From contig NC_061067.1 in NCBI RefSeq assembly GCF_021917145.1, positions 2,513,224-2,577,223 on the forward strand: 64,000 nucleotides of DNA, given 5' to 3'. Under the pieces are notes generated by a model. The model was not told the DNA's origin, did no database searches, and saw only the letters and a program-made list of their open reading frames with translations. This document shows, in pieces, positions 40,059 to 59,017 of this stretch. A program made the position numbers and the translations under genes. The DNA comes from Hypomesus transpacificus. Taxonomy: Eukaryota; Chordata; Actinopteri; Osmeriformes; Osmeridae. How positions within the stretch are numbered: the stretch's first letter is position 1; each line of letters begins with the position of its first letter.

Positions 40059-43000
40059 TCAGGGGACAATGTCTTCTCCAGGTTGACTTTGTGACAGCGT
40101 GATGCAGTCATCATCAGTACCCTTGCTGTCACTATAAGATAAAGTTGACACACACACACACGGACACACACACACTCACAACCTGTTTAGTTGTGATGGG
40201 AACTGTTCTCCTCCCCCACAAATCGGACTCCCTCACCCCCTTTCCAAATGGTTGTTTTTTTCATTCCACTTCCTTGTCTTTCTCTATTTCTCCCCCACAC
40301 AACCCTGTTCAGTCTCCTTGGTTCTGTGTAGGCTGTGTTGACATAACCTCCTCAGAACGCCTGCCCAGTTTTACTACAGCACTAGTACCCAATTACACAC
40401 ACAAACACACACGCATACAGACACACATCCAAGCACACACACACATACACGTACACACATGTAAACACACACAGATACACACACATAAATACTCATAAAC
40501 AATTCAACCATCGACAAAGGATGAGCATTAAATCTGGCATGCGTACATCTCTTGAGAGAGGTGAAGGGTGTGTGTGTGGGAGGGGGGGGGGGGGGGTGAA
40601 GGGGACCAATGGACACGCTGCAAAGCTAAGAGGCAACCAATGGCCAATCAGGAAACTTGGGATTTTCCAGAGTTCCTTTTTTGGCAGAAACTCTTTGTTT
40701 TTGCTGACGCCAGGAAAAGCTCAAACAGAAAGTCACATTCTCAGCTCTTTGTGATCCACCAACTAATATATATATATATATATTTATATATACATACATG
40801 TGTGTGTGAGTCATATGGTTTTTGCTGACTCAGCAGCTCATTTTGTTCCAGGAATCATAAGTTCAGTCAACTGAACTGTCCCAAACTCCATATAGAGACC
40901 CCTGGGAAACACAACTCCCAAAAAAATGTCAAAGTCATTTGTGTGTGTGTGTGACAGTCTGGAAGTGAGTCAGTGTCTGGAATATGTCTGTGTTCACACA
41001 CACAACGATATCTGTTAATAAAGGACCAGTGTTTTACTCCCTTACAGGACAAAAACTTCTCTTTTCCTGTCTATCCTCCTATTCTTTCTCTCTCAATCTG
41101 TTCCCTCCCTCTTTCTGTCTGTCAGGAAGAAGGGAACAATGTGACCTTTAGTCTAAGTTACTGCCACGATAACATTCTCCTCTCACATTCCCCGACCAGC
41201 GACTCCAGGCTTCCCTTTCACGTTCTCACCGTTTTGTTTTTCGTTCAGGTCGTGTTTTCTTTTGAAATAATCGCTCAGGCCCCGAGTGATTAACGAGAAA
41301 CTCCCGAAGGAGTCACGGTTCCACAGGGTCAGAACCAAACACGCACAAGCGAGTGCGCACAGCCAACCTTTCCTCTACTGTACACGAGCCGCCGCCGCCC
41401 CCCCCCCCCCCCCCAAATCCCCTGAGTTCCAGCGCTGGGACCCTTACCTGAACAGGCCGTCATAGTGTACCAGGTATATCAAACCCCATGAGGAGTTAAA
41501 AGGAAGAATGTCCCCTGCTCACTTTTTGAAATGAGCACAGACTTCTTGTTTTCAGCATTGCTCGGGCACGCACATACAAATATGTGACAGACATGTTCTT
41601 GCCCATATTCTTCTCACTGTATCTGTGTCATTAACCTTGACATTCCTTGACAGACAGCGAGCGAGGGAGAGAACTGGTTTTCAACCGCTAATAGAAAATA
41701 CTGCATAACAGAAAAAGAGTTCACTCCCTGCCAAACACATGACATTAGAGAAACCTGGATTTGGACAAGAACAACATCATTCATCATGAACCAGATTTAT
41801 CTGTATTTGGATAACCAAACCTATAAAAATGTGTTTACTCAAGAAAACTCACAATGAAATAACATACATCAAAATGCTATAATCAAAGACCACATAAATA
41901 AAGTAATATCACATTAAATAAGATATAAATATATTTGTATACATACATGTATATGGATATATGAATAGTTTCTGTATCACATAATAATTAATCAGCAAGG
42001 AGCAGCAGAAATCAAGAATTGGAAGAGTTTGATTTTGAAGGAACAGTGTCACCCTCTGTCCAAAAGTGGTATTACACACAATACAAAACTTTGAAAGTCC
42101 ATCTGTTCACATTTAGTCATTTTACATTTTCAACCTAAATTAGGACTCCTTATGTCTTCTGAGGAAGATGTTGAGATCTGAGATTTAAAAAAACACATTA
42201 GCTGAATAGATCTACCTATGATGGGTCATTCACAAAACCGTTAACCCTCACCACAAAACATCATAATCACCAGTATAGATTATCTATCTCTTATTTTGTA
42301 AAAACAATAAAAAGGAATTAACCATGACCCAGGAACAATGAAAAAATGTAATCACTATTTTCAATGCTAAATTAAAATGGACAATATAATTCAAACTTTT
42401 TGGACCCATTAGACACTTTTCAGCAGATTAACTTCAAGTAATGGGAACTCTCAGTGCTGTGCCATGATCCACACTCTAGACATCACTGGTCTAATGCCAA
42501 ACTAACACCTAGGACATTTACTTACAGTCTATGCCATAGAGTCCAGAAAGATAGAAGTGATCACATTTCATTCTGGTGAAGCCCTCCCCTCTCTCCTGGA
42601 TAGCTTAGCATGAATATGTTTTGCTCTCAGCAAACCTTTACAGTGATTCTACCCTGGAACAGTTTTGATAGTTTGAGAATCATAACCCTAACTTTTGAAT
42701 GACAGGTATGTTTATTTTCGTACATCTGCATTTTTTTTTAAGATTACAGTATTGCACAACCCGGTAATTCCACAGCTGCTGTTTCTAACAGCTGACACTG
42801 TACTGCCTTGTACACAAAGCTATGGATAATCCTTAAATTTGTGTGCGTGTGTGTGCAACAGTGTGTGTCTGTGTGTGTGCACCAGTGTGTAACTGCCTTA
42901 CTTGACAGTACACCAGGATATGATAAAGCTTCACAATATTCTAGAGACAGTTCAAAGTGCCTATGCTTGCATTTAATTTTCAAATGGAAAATTAAAACGT

Positions 43001-43257
43001 CCAAAAAACAGTTAGGTAGTCAGAAGAGAAGTTTGTCGATTGTGTTTGACTTTCAGTCGCGGTGTTTCCACTAGCTGGCTACGTATCACCTCTCTGAACC
43101 CTCTAAGTTCTTACAGTGTGTTGCAGAGGCTTTGGTTTTCAGGCATCCTGAACATTCTCACCTGTCACAGACTTGAACTATAGAATTCTAGTCCAACAGG
43201 AAGTGATTTCATTGGTTCTATCTCTCGAGTACCTTGAGGTTCTGGAAGTTCCAGGTT
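39423..43257. other. Intergenic between tnfsf10 and nceh1
   Basis: Contains (GT)n at 39976-40049, CA-rich sequence at 40394-40490, an (AT)n stretch at 40766-40795 and a poly-C run at 41397-41414. A minus-strand AATAAA (42711-42716) lies 542 nt beyond the nceh1 stop. No gene supported. Confidence 0.55.
42711..42716 (-). terminator. Possible nceh1 polyadenylation signal
   Basis: Minus-strand AATAAA downstream of the nceh1 stop codon. Position only. Confidence 0.35.
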
Positions 43258-46109
43258 TTAGAGGTTTTGGTCCAGCCAGCGTATGTAGTTCTCCAAGCTT
43301 CTCTGTCCAACTGTCGACTGCACCGGCCAGAACGCAAAAACCATGCAACCGTGGAAACCATCCTCGTAGTGATCGCTCGTCACGGCGACGCCCGCCTCCT
43401 CCAGGCGCCTGGCGTACATCAGCCCGTCGTCTCTCAGCACGTCAAACTCACACGTCATCACATATGCTCGCGGCGTCCTACCCAGAATCCCTCGCTCCGA
43501 CAGCAGCGGCGCCGCCCGGACATCCACCAGCCCCGGAACCTTCTCCACCACCTCCCGCGACCCCGTCACCTTGACCATCGGCCTGTAGTGCTTCCTGCGT
43601 GCGTCTGGGAGCAGGGAGGTCCAGTTGAGCTTGGAGCGGGTGTGTGGCGTGATGCTGGGCTGGTCCAGAGAGCTGTGGTTGTTGGCCAGGAGAAGGGGGG
43701 ACAGGGAGGGGTCAGCCCCCAGGTACTGGAGCCAGAAGCGGGCCATGAGGTGCCGGTAGAGGATGGGTACGTTGTGGTTCTGCTGATAGGAAGGCGTGTG
43801 GAAGTCCAAGGACTGGAGCACGGGGTAGATCAACGCCTGAGCCTTGAACTTCACACTGGCGTTCTTATCTGAGCCGATCTGTGGAGAGGGGCGTCCGCTG
43901 CTAGTGAGGGTGTGTCACAAGTGTGTGTGTGTGAGCATGTGTGTGTGTGTGTGCGTGTAACCGTGAGGGTGGGCACATTTGTGAGTGCGTGTCAGTCAGT
44001 GTGGGTTTGGGTGCTCGTGTGAATGGGTGTTTCTGTGTGAGCATGTGGGTGTTTCTGCGTGAGCATGTGGGTGTTTCTGCGTGAGCATGTGGGTGTTTCT
44101 GTGTGAGCATGTGGGTGTTTCTGCGTGAGCATGTGGGTGTTTCTGCGTGAGCATGTGGGTGTTTCTGTGTGAGCATGTGGGTGTTTCTGCGTGAGCATGT
44201 GGGTGTTTCTGTGTGAGCATGTGGGTGTTTCTGCGTGAGCATGTGGGTGTTTCTGCGTGAGCATGTGGGTGTTTCTGCGTGAGCATGTGGGTGTTTCTGT
44301 GTGAGCATGTGTGTGTGTGTGGGTGTACCTCCTGGGCTACGGCGGCGGCCAGGTTCCCCCCAGCACTGTCTCCAGACACACACAGCCTGCGTGGGTCCAG
44401 ACTGTAGCGCTGCAGCACGGCTGCCGACAGGACGGCCCGCGACGCCGCCAGAGCATCCTGGTACTGACCCGGGAACACCACCTCTGGAGCCAGCCGGTAA
44501 CTACGGAAACAACAACCAATAATTTACATTTAGACATTTAGGAGATGCTCTTATCCAGAGCGACTTACAGTAAGTACAGGGACATTCCCCCCGAGGCAAG
44601 TAGGGTGAAGTGCCTTGTCCTAGGACACGTCATTTTGCACAGCCGGGAATCGAACCAGCAACCTTCTGATTAATAGCCCGATTCCCTAACCTCTCAGCCA
44701 TCTGACACCGTAATGTCCAGGAATCACGCAGCTTCCGTGCATTTTCCGACGACATTGTTGATTTCGTACAATCCGATTGGGCGGCTGCTCGTACTTACTC
44801 CACTGACATGATGACGGCATCCAGATCCTCGGCCATCTTCCTGCACAGTAGATCGTAAGATCGCATGCCTAAACACACACGCACACACACGCACACACAT
44901 ACAGACACACGCACACACATACAGACACACACATGCACACAGCACAGAAGTTAGCTTTAAGAGACCCCTAAATAACCCAAACCCCCACATTATAGTGTTC
45001 TTCCGGAACACGAGAGACGTTCAACACTCACGTCCGCTCCCCAGAGCCCAGCCTCCGCCGTGGAAGTAAACCACGCCCCTCTTCGGCGTCTCCCCTCCGA
45101 TTGGCTGGAACACCCGCGTGGCCACGCCCGCGAGGGTGGAGTCGGTGACGTGTACGGTGGGGCTGGAGCGAGGCTCGATGACCTCCACACTCGAGACCAG
45201 CGTGTTCAGCATGTGTACGCTGTGACACACACCGAGAGCCTCAGCCATGTCACACTACAGGAAACACACACACACAGGGTTCTGGGATTTAGAAGTATTA
45301 GCCATCTGCGGATTGGACAGAGAGTTTAACAACCACCTCAACCTAAAACAACCAGTTCACACACAGCGGTACTAGCAAAGCCAAACTGCTCTGTGAGCGA
45401 TCAACAGAAGTAGGGCAGATGCAGGTTACCAAGACGGCTAGTGCGTAGGTCTATGGTCTGAGAGCGCCACACTGCGTTGGGGTAAAGATCAGGGAAAGGA
45501 TGGCTGACTCACACAGCATAGGTGTACTTAAAATAAATACTGCGCGTTGAAGCGAGTGTTGGTAACTGGAGGATGGACTTGTTGAATGAGTGGACTGGTG
45601 TGACAGGTTTGAGGGGTGATTGACAGGAAAGGGAAGAAAAGGCTTTGCAGAAGCTGTTAGGTGGACCTGTCTGTCTGACACTCGGAGCCGCAGCCCTGTC
45701 CAATCTAGAGCTAGTCAGCTCGGCGCTTCTCAGCCTTTAACGATGTGTCACTGCGGAGCTTAAGTTGGCAGCGGGACGAGCGCGACAGTCATCACAGGTG
45801 TAAACAGAAAGATAAGGCGTAAAGGTGGCAAATGAGTAGACCTCCATGACAGACGACCACACGCGGTGCGATGTCACTACTGCTCCACTGGTCTAAGCAC
45901 GATCAATAATGGATCCATGACCTCTTCTTATCACCATACAATTACGTCACCAACGCCCGTTATTTTCTTACCACATGTATAAAGCCACGAAAGAGCGCAT
46001 CCAGCAGCATAAGTTTCCACGGGTCGCCCACCGCTCTCGGCAGCGGGAGGTAGATATAGTAAGCAGCAGCCACTGACAGTACCACGGTACTGATCCAACG
46101 GAGCCTCAT
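43258..46109 (-). CDS. nceh1: Neutral cholesterol ester hydrolase 1, 407 aa
   Basis: ER-membrane alpha/beta-hydrolase of the arylacetamide deacetylase (HSL-like) family; hydrolyses cholesteryl esters and acyl-alkylglycerol acetates. Exons on the minus strand: 45972-46109, 45032-45254, 44799-44868, 44329-44500, 43258-43878; total 1224 nt with matching phases, against 408 aa in human. N-terminal anchor WISTVVLSVAAAYYIYLPLP, then DPWKLMLLDA as in human NCEH1. Oxyanion motif HGGGW at 111-115. Nucleophile Ser189 in GDSAGG. Asp347 (CEFDVLRDDG) and His377 (DGFHGCM) complete the triad. Ends YIRWLDQNL. Apparently intact. Intron 4 is largely a 22-bp minisatellite and intron 3 largely a SINE. Confidence 0.95.
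44026..44317 (-). repeat. 22-bp minisatellite in nceh1 intron 4
   Basis: About 13 units of GTGTTTCTGCGTGAGCATGT plus GG, with C/T variation at one CpG (TGCGTG or TGTGTG). On the gene strand it begins about 20 nt after the exon 4 donor. Confidence 0.95.
44524..44710 (-). repeat. SINE filling most of nceh1 intron 3
   Basis: Full-length type: ACATTTAGACATTTAGGAGA, GCTCTTATCCAGAGCGACTT, then the tRNA-like head complement with CCGGGAATCGAACCAGCAAC (B-box) and ACCTCTCAGCCATCTGAC (A-box side). It takes up 187 of the 298 bp of intron 3 and lies in sense orientation to nceh1. Confidence 0.85.
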
Positions 46110-52499
<6,390 letters not shown>

Positions 52500-53660
52500 C
52501 TGACTCTGTCCAAAACAGTTTTTTATCCTACCTCACCGGGAGAACTGAGTATGTCGCCTTGGGAGAGGCAAAATCCCTGACACAAAACGTCACCTGTGGT
52601 GTCCCTCAAGGCTCAGTGCTTGGCCCCACCCTGTTCATGCTCTACATGTTCCCCCTTGGCCATGTCATCGGCCGGCATGGAATTTCATTACACTGCTACG
52701 CTGATGATACTCAACTGTACCTTAGGACAAACCAAACCTCCTCTGCAGCCTTGCTGTCATCCACCTGCCTGGAGGAGATTAAGGCATGGATGAAGCAAAA
52801 CGTCCTGCAGTTAAACAGCTCCAAGACTGAAGCCATTTTAGTCGGCACCCCATATTAGGTCCAGTCGTCTGTCTTCACCAGCATCACTTTGTTTAGCCAG
52901 GATATTCCACTCTCCCCATCAGCCACCAACCTGGGTGTTAAAATGGACTCTCATCTGACCTTTGATGCTCACATCCAACATCTGTGTAAAACCTCGTTTT
53001 TTTCACCTCAGAAACATTGCCAAACTCCTTCTCCGCTCACTTTGATAGATACAGAAAAGCCTGTCCACGCCTTCGTCTCCTCCAGGCTGGACTATTGCAA
53101 TGCACTCCTCATCGGGATCCCTGGCAAAAGCCTCCAGGAACTGCAATATATCCAGGACAGTGCTGCTAGGATCCTGATGAGTGTGCGCAAGCATGACCAC
53201 ATCACCCCCATCCTCAGTTCACTCCACTGGATTTCTGTTTCATTCGGGATCGAGTACAATGTCTCCCTCCTCACCCATCAGTGTCTCCACAGGAATGCCC
53301 CCCCCCCCCCCCATCTCAAAGAACTTCTCACCCCACAAACCTCCACACGGACCCTCTGATCTGCTGAAAAACATTCACTGAAACCAGCAAGGACTAAGCT
53401 GCGTACAATGGGGGTTTGGGCTTTCTGCTCTGCCGCTCCCAGTCTGTGGAATACTCTCCCTGGTCACCTGAGGACACCACAGACTGGGGATGCTTTTAAA
53501 CGTGGCCTAAAAACCCACCTTTTTTAACAGAGCCTTTGGTTTACTCTTTTTTTCTGTTTTCTTTTCTTTTTGGTCGACATGATTGTTTTGAACCTGTAGC
53601 ACTTTGAGATTTTAGTTAATATAAAGTGCATTATAAATAATATTATTATTATTATAAATA
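52500..53660 (+). mobile_element. L2-type LINE, 3' fragment, inactivated
   Basis: Reverse-transcriptase motifs VTCGVPQGSVLGPTLFMLYM and HCYADDTQLY (YADD catalytic box), then LNSSKTEAILVGTP, FVSSRLDYCNALLIGIPG and IQDSAARIL are typical of fish L2/CR1-group LINEs. A stop at 52857 and a frame change split it. The 5' part and endonuclease are missing. The 3' end is GCACTTTGAG...AAGTGCATTATAAATA followed by (ATT)n, the usual L2 tail. Confidence 0.85.
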
Positions 53661-54399
53661 TAAACACACCCGAACCTGCATTCTCTACTTACTGGCCTGT
53701 TTTCACAGTCACATTCTAGCAATCAGACACACAGGAATCTGGAATTATGACAAATTTGGCATTTCCTGCAGGTCCCCTCACTGGAATCCTGTTGATGGAT
53801 TAGTCTGCGATCAGTGTGTGACCAGAGAGCTGGATAGAGGGTGGATAGAGGGAGGGAAGAGAAAGAGAGAGAGAGAACGATATGGAGGGAGGGAGGGATT
53901 GAAAAAGGAGAGAGGGATGGGGAGACAGCAGAACACTGCAGCATTCAACAGAGATAAGAGAGCAGGTTTTGGCGACAGCGATGCCTAGCGATTCTTCTGC
54001 CCCCGTGTTGCCTGGCCTCCCTGTTGCTTGGCAGTAGATAGTAGCAGTATTATCTTAGCAGTAAGGAGGCCTGAGGAGGTTTGAGGGCAGAACATGGATG
54101 TTCCTGACAGCACAGGGCATGTAGAAGTTTCAAATGCACCCCGTCAGAACTTCAGACTGATACCAATTGTAGGCTACCGCCTAGCCTAGCGTAGCTTAGT
54201 TTACCTTAGCTTAGTTCAGCCCAGCCCAGCCCAGCCTAGCCTAGAGTCTTTGAATGAACATCTTAGCACTGCTCGTACTTTCATTCATGCGTGATTTTTT
54301 AAGAAATATCTGTGACACATGAGCGCCGAGCCCCCCTTACACTGTGCCTTCACTACCTGTCCTCCAGGTGAGCCTGGGGCTCCTGGCGGACTGTTAGCC
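53661..54399. other. Region upstream of the pld1 start codon
   Basis: Holds a purine-rich stretch (53825-53925) and a degenerate pentamer repeat of TAGCC/CAGCC type (54176-54245). The acceptor CCTCCAG at 54367 suggests the first coding exon begins at 54368, with one or more non-coding exons further upstream. Confidence 0.5.
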
Positions 54400-54543
54400 A
54401 TGCTGCGCCCCACTGAGCAAACCACCAGCACGCTGCAACTGGTCGCCACGGATATGAGTGACATCATGGAGAACCTGGACACTCGTGAGCTTCACCTGGA
54501 TGACGGGCAGTACGACACCCCAGACACCAATCACACTGGTAGG

Positions 54544-54586
<43 letters not shown>

Positions 54587-55998
54587 TGTGCGATGTGTGT
54601 GTGTGTGTGTTGTTGGTGTACAAATAAAAGGCTTTACTGAAGCTGGATTAAGCGATTGTGCGTGTAATGTGATGCGGGTGTGTTGTCAGAGTTCAAATAA
54701 ATACTTTTCTGATGCTGGATTCAACGATTGTGCGTGTGCATGTGCAGAGGCGCGTAAGGGCTTCTCTGCGGTGTACGACACCGTGGCCTTCAAGGAGTCT
54801 GAGGCCCGTGTGTTCCTGTCCGCTCCCGTCACCGCCAAGATCCTGGAGGTGGAGAGGTTCACCTCAGCCCAGGATCGCTTCGACATCACCGCCCAGAGGA
54901 GTGTCAACAAGGTGGACACGCTCGCTCGCACGCCGACACACACACACACCCGCTCAGAGACACACACTCGTGCACTCAGCAAACATGACACATTAAACAT
55001 GACACCTCACCTACTCACCTCACAAACATGCCCCCCCCCCCCCCCCCTCCCCCCTCTGCAGTCCCTGCCGGCGGTGTTTAAGATCGAGCTTCGTCACGGG
55101 GAGTTCTCCTGGGTGGTGAAGAGGAAGGAGAAGCACTTCATGGAGCTGCACAGAGAGCTGCTCCGCTACAAGACCTTCATGAAGATCCCTCTGCCCTCAC
55201 ACAGGTACACACACACACACACACACACTCTGCCCTGACACAGGTACACACACACACACTCTGCCCTGACACAGGTACACACACACACTCTGCCCTCAAG
55301 CAGGCACACACACACACTCTGCCCTGACACAGGTACACACACACACACACGCTCTGCCCTGACACAAGTACACATACACACACACTCTGCCCTCACCCAG
55401 GTACACACACACACACTCTGCCCTCACCCAGGTACACACACACACACACACTCTGCCCTCACCCAGGTACACACACACACTCTGCCCTCACCCCGGTACA
55501 CACACACACACTCTGTATGGACTGCAGCTGAAGGCCTGGTTGTTTCCTCCCCCCAGCCACACGGTGAGGAGGCACACAGTGAAGAGGGCGGAGGCCAGAC
55601 AGATCCCCACGCTGCCCCGGGGGGGCGGGGACGAGCTGGCCCGCGAGGAGCAGGTGTCCAGCAGGAGGGTACGCCATTCCCCAAATCTGATGAGAACGTC
55701 AACAGGTCCTGACTTTTGTGGAGTGGGTGCCGTAATGTGTGTTTGTTTGTGTCTGCATGTGTGTGTGTGTGTGTGTGTGTGTGTAACAGAAACAACTGGA
55801 AGACTACTTAAACAAGCTGCTGCAGATGTCCATGTACAGAAACTACCATGCCACGGTGAGACTCAATAAAGCCAACTCATAATGACATCTAATGAGGGAG
55901 GTGGTTACAGATGGAACTGATGACAAATATTGAAACATGTTGACTCAAGGAGTAACTCGACTTTTACTTTCTCTTTCCTTCCCTCATTCTTTCTCTTT

Positions 55999-56060
<62 letters not shown>

Positions 56061-56093
56061 GTCTCTCTGTCTCTCTGTCTCTCTGTCTCTCTG

Positions 56094-56151
<58 letters not shown>

Positions 56152-57059
56152 ATGGAGTTTATAGATGTCAGCCAGCTGTCCTTCATCCATGATCTGGGAC
56201 CTAAAGGCTTGTAAGGGTCTCTTTTATGAAACATCATTGTATTATTTTGTTATAGAATAGAGATCTGCTTGGAAGGTTCCCCCCCCTCGTTCCCTTGGCC
56301 TCTTTGCACTGGCTTCCTGTCCAGTATAGAATACATTTTAAAATGTTATTGTTTGTTTTTAATGCTCTTAATGGACGGGCCCCTTTGTATATCTCGGACC
56401 TCATAAAATGTTCTCCCTCCCTCCCTGCCTCCCTCCTCTAACCCTCCTCCTCCTTCAGGGAGGGGATGATCCAGAAGAGGTCAGGAGGTCATCGTATCCC
56501 TGGTCTCAACTGCTGCGGTCACAGCAAGATGTGCTATCGTTGGTCCAAACGGTCAGTTGATCAGTGTGGGGTGTCCACGCCCAGGCCCTGCCTCGGTTTA
56601 CTGCTTTAAAACACCCTGGACACTGAGAGGGCCTCGGCAAAGATAACACTGTCTCTCTTGCTCTCTCTATCTCATAAATACGTACCAAGAAGTATCCATT
56701 ATTCAAGAGGTATGACTAGGTGAATGTGGATGATAATGCAGGTATAGAAACGTGTGTGTGTGCGTGTGTGTTTGCGCAGCTGGCTGGTGGTGAAGGACTC
56801 CTTCCTGCTCTATATGAAGACAGACTCGGGGGCCATCTCCTTCGTCCTGCTGGTGGACAAGGAGTTCAACATCAAGATGGACTCCAAAGACACGGAGACC
56901 AAACATGGAGTACGCATAGACAGCCTCTCAAGGTGTGTGTGTGTGTGCTGTGTGTGTTTGCACGGTTGTGCACGTTGGAGGTGCCTACTTAAGGCAAGGT
57001 TGTTCTTTCGAGTCTGACATAGAGTCTGGGTAGAGTTAGTCGGTGTCTTTTCATTTTCA

Positions 57060-57095
<36 letters not shown>

Positions 57096-58976
57096 GAACC
57101 TGGTCATCAAGTGCAGCAGCTACAGACACGCCCGCTGGTGGGGTCAGGCCATCGAGCAGTTCGTCCAGAAACACGGCGCCGCCTTCCTGACCGATCACCG
57201 CTTTGGCTCCTTCGCCCGCCAAAACGACAACGTCCCTGCCAAATGGTAACCGTGGCAACCCCTCCACCCGGTCGTTCCACCTGGATTGTGTATATATGTT
57301 TTGGGAAATGTATTTTTGGTCAGCCTCGGTCGATTTCAAACCCAGGTTTAGGTTTCACAAGGTTTAGCCTTGTGGAAACATGTTTAGCCCTTTAGGGACA
57401 GTTGTAACCCTGTTAGGCACAGGGTTAGCCCTGTTAAGGACAGGGTTAGCCCTGTTCAGGACAGCTTTGGCCCAGGTGTAGGTTGGGTGCTACAGGCACA
57501 GGGCCAGTTTGGCCCAGAGTGTGTCTCGCTGGAGTAACCGGACACAAAGCAAAGGAAAGTGACCCCCCCCTGCTCATCACCTGTTCCCTGCCAGGGCAAC
57601 ACTACACCTGTGGTGTGTGTGTGTGTGGTGGGTTGTGATAGAGAGAAAGTGACTAAAAGGATAGAATGGTGCACAATGTAAAAACAGGCTAATGAAGACA
57701 TTCTAAATTCCATCTAATTGGCTATTTGAAAGAAGCAGTGAAAGAGGTATGTGTGATTGGGGGTTTATGTCTATGAAGTGTCTGATGTGTGTGTGTGTGT
57801 GTTCCGGGGCAGGTATGTGAATGGGAGGACGTACATGGCAGATTTAGCAGATGCTCTGGAGGAGGCTAAAGAAGAGATCTTCATAACAGACTGGTGGTGA
57901 GTATGCGTGCGTGTGTGTGTGTGTGTTTATGGAGGGCACCAGGCGGTCACCTCCAAGTTCTTTAGGTCAAAAAGATATGTTACTGTCTGGGACAGAGGTA
58001 CAGTTACACACACCTCACATGACCGTGTGTGTGCTTGCTGGATACTGTAAGTGTGTGTGTGTGTGTGTAGGAAAGCAGGGTATCTGAGTACAGTAGATGT
58101 GTGTGTGTCCTCAACATGTGCTTGTTTACAGGCTGAGCCCTGAGATCTTTATGAAGAGGCCTGTCGTCGAGGGCAACCGGTGGCGTCTTGACCACATCCT
58201 GAAGCGCAAAGCGGTAAACGGCAAAAGCTTCTCCTATTGGTACATTCATTGTCCATGCTCATTGTCGTTAGTGCACCCAAGATGTATATAACTGATATAA
58301 CATGCTCCTGTTTGCTGTTGGTCTTATTATTGCCGCAATAGAGTTTGTTTACTAAAGGATAATATCTTGGTTGACTCTGATAATGAGCGTTGCTTGTTCT
58401 TGGTCTCCGTAGCAACAGGGCGTGCACGTGTTTGTGATGCTGTATAAGGAGGTGGAGCTAGCGATCGGCATCAACAGTGAATACAGCAAGAGAACTCTCA
58501 TGCATCTGCACCCCAACATCAAGGTAGGGGTGTGAGTGGGTGTGTGTGTGTTCATGGCCATGTGTTTGTGTGCGTGTATGTGTGTTTTAAAGTGTGTCTC
58601 TGCGTGTGTCCGTCTCCTAGGTGATGCGTCACCCGGACCACGTCTCCTCGTCCGTCTACCTCTGGGCACACCACGAGAAGATCATCGTCATCGACCAATC
58701 AGTGGCGTTCGTGGGTGGGATCGACCTGGCGTATGGTCGCTGGGACGACCGGGAACATCGTCTCACGGACGTAGGGAGTGTGTCCCGCTCCGTCGCTCTG
58801 GAGGTCTGACACACACACACACACGGCGCACACACACGCACACACACAAACTCATTCACACACACACACACACATGGCAGATACACACAAACTCATTCAC
58901 ACACATACCACACACACACACACACTCACATGGCACATACACACACAAACTCATTCACACACACACACAAACTCAT

Positions 58977-59017
<41 letters not shown>

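Noticed and set aside
43173-43872. 212-aa plus-strand frame opposite nceh1 exon 5
   Set aside because: Antisense shadow of the conserved hydrolase exon, whose minus frame carries the catalytic Asp and His.
43901-44481. CRISPR-like array at 43.9-44.5 kb, and long His/Thr/Pro-rich frames through it
   Set aside because: Units are head-to-tail 22-mers with no unique spacers and lie in a fish intron. This is an ordinary minisatellite.
55166-55414. Cys-Val-rich minus-strand frames at the pld1 minisatellite
   Set aside because: They arise from the (GT)n complement of the repeat; no signal peptide or splice support.
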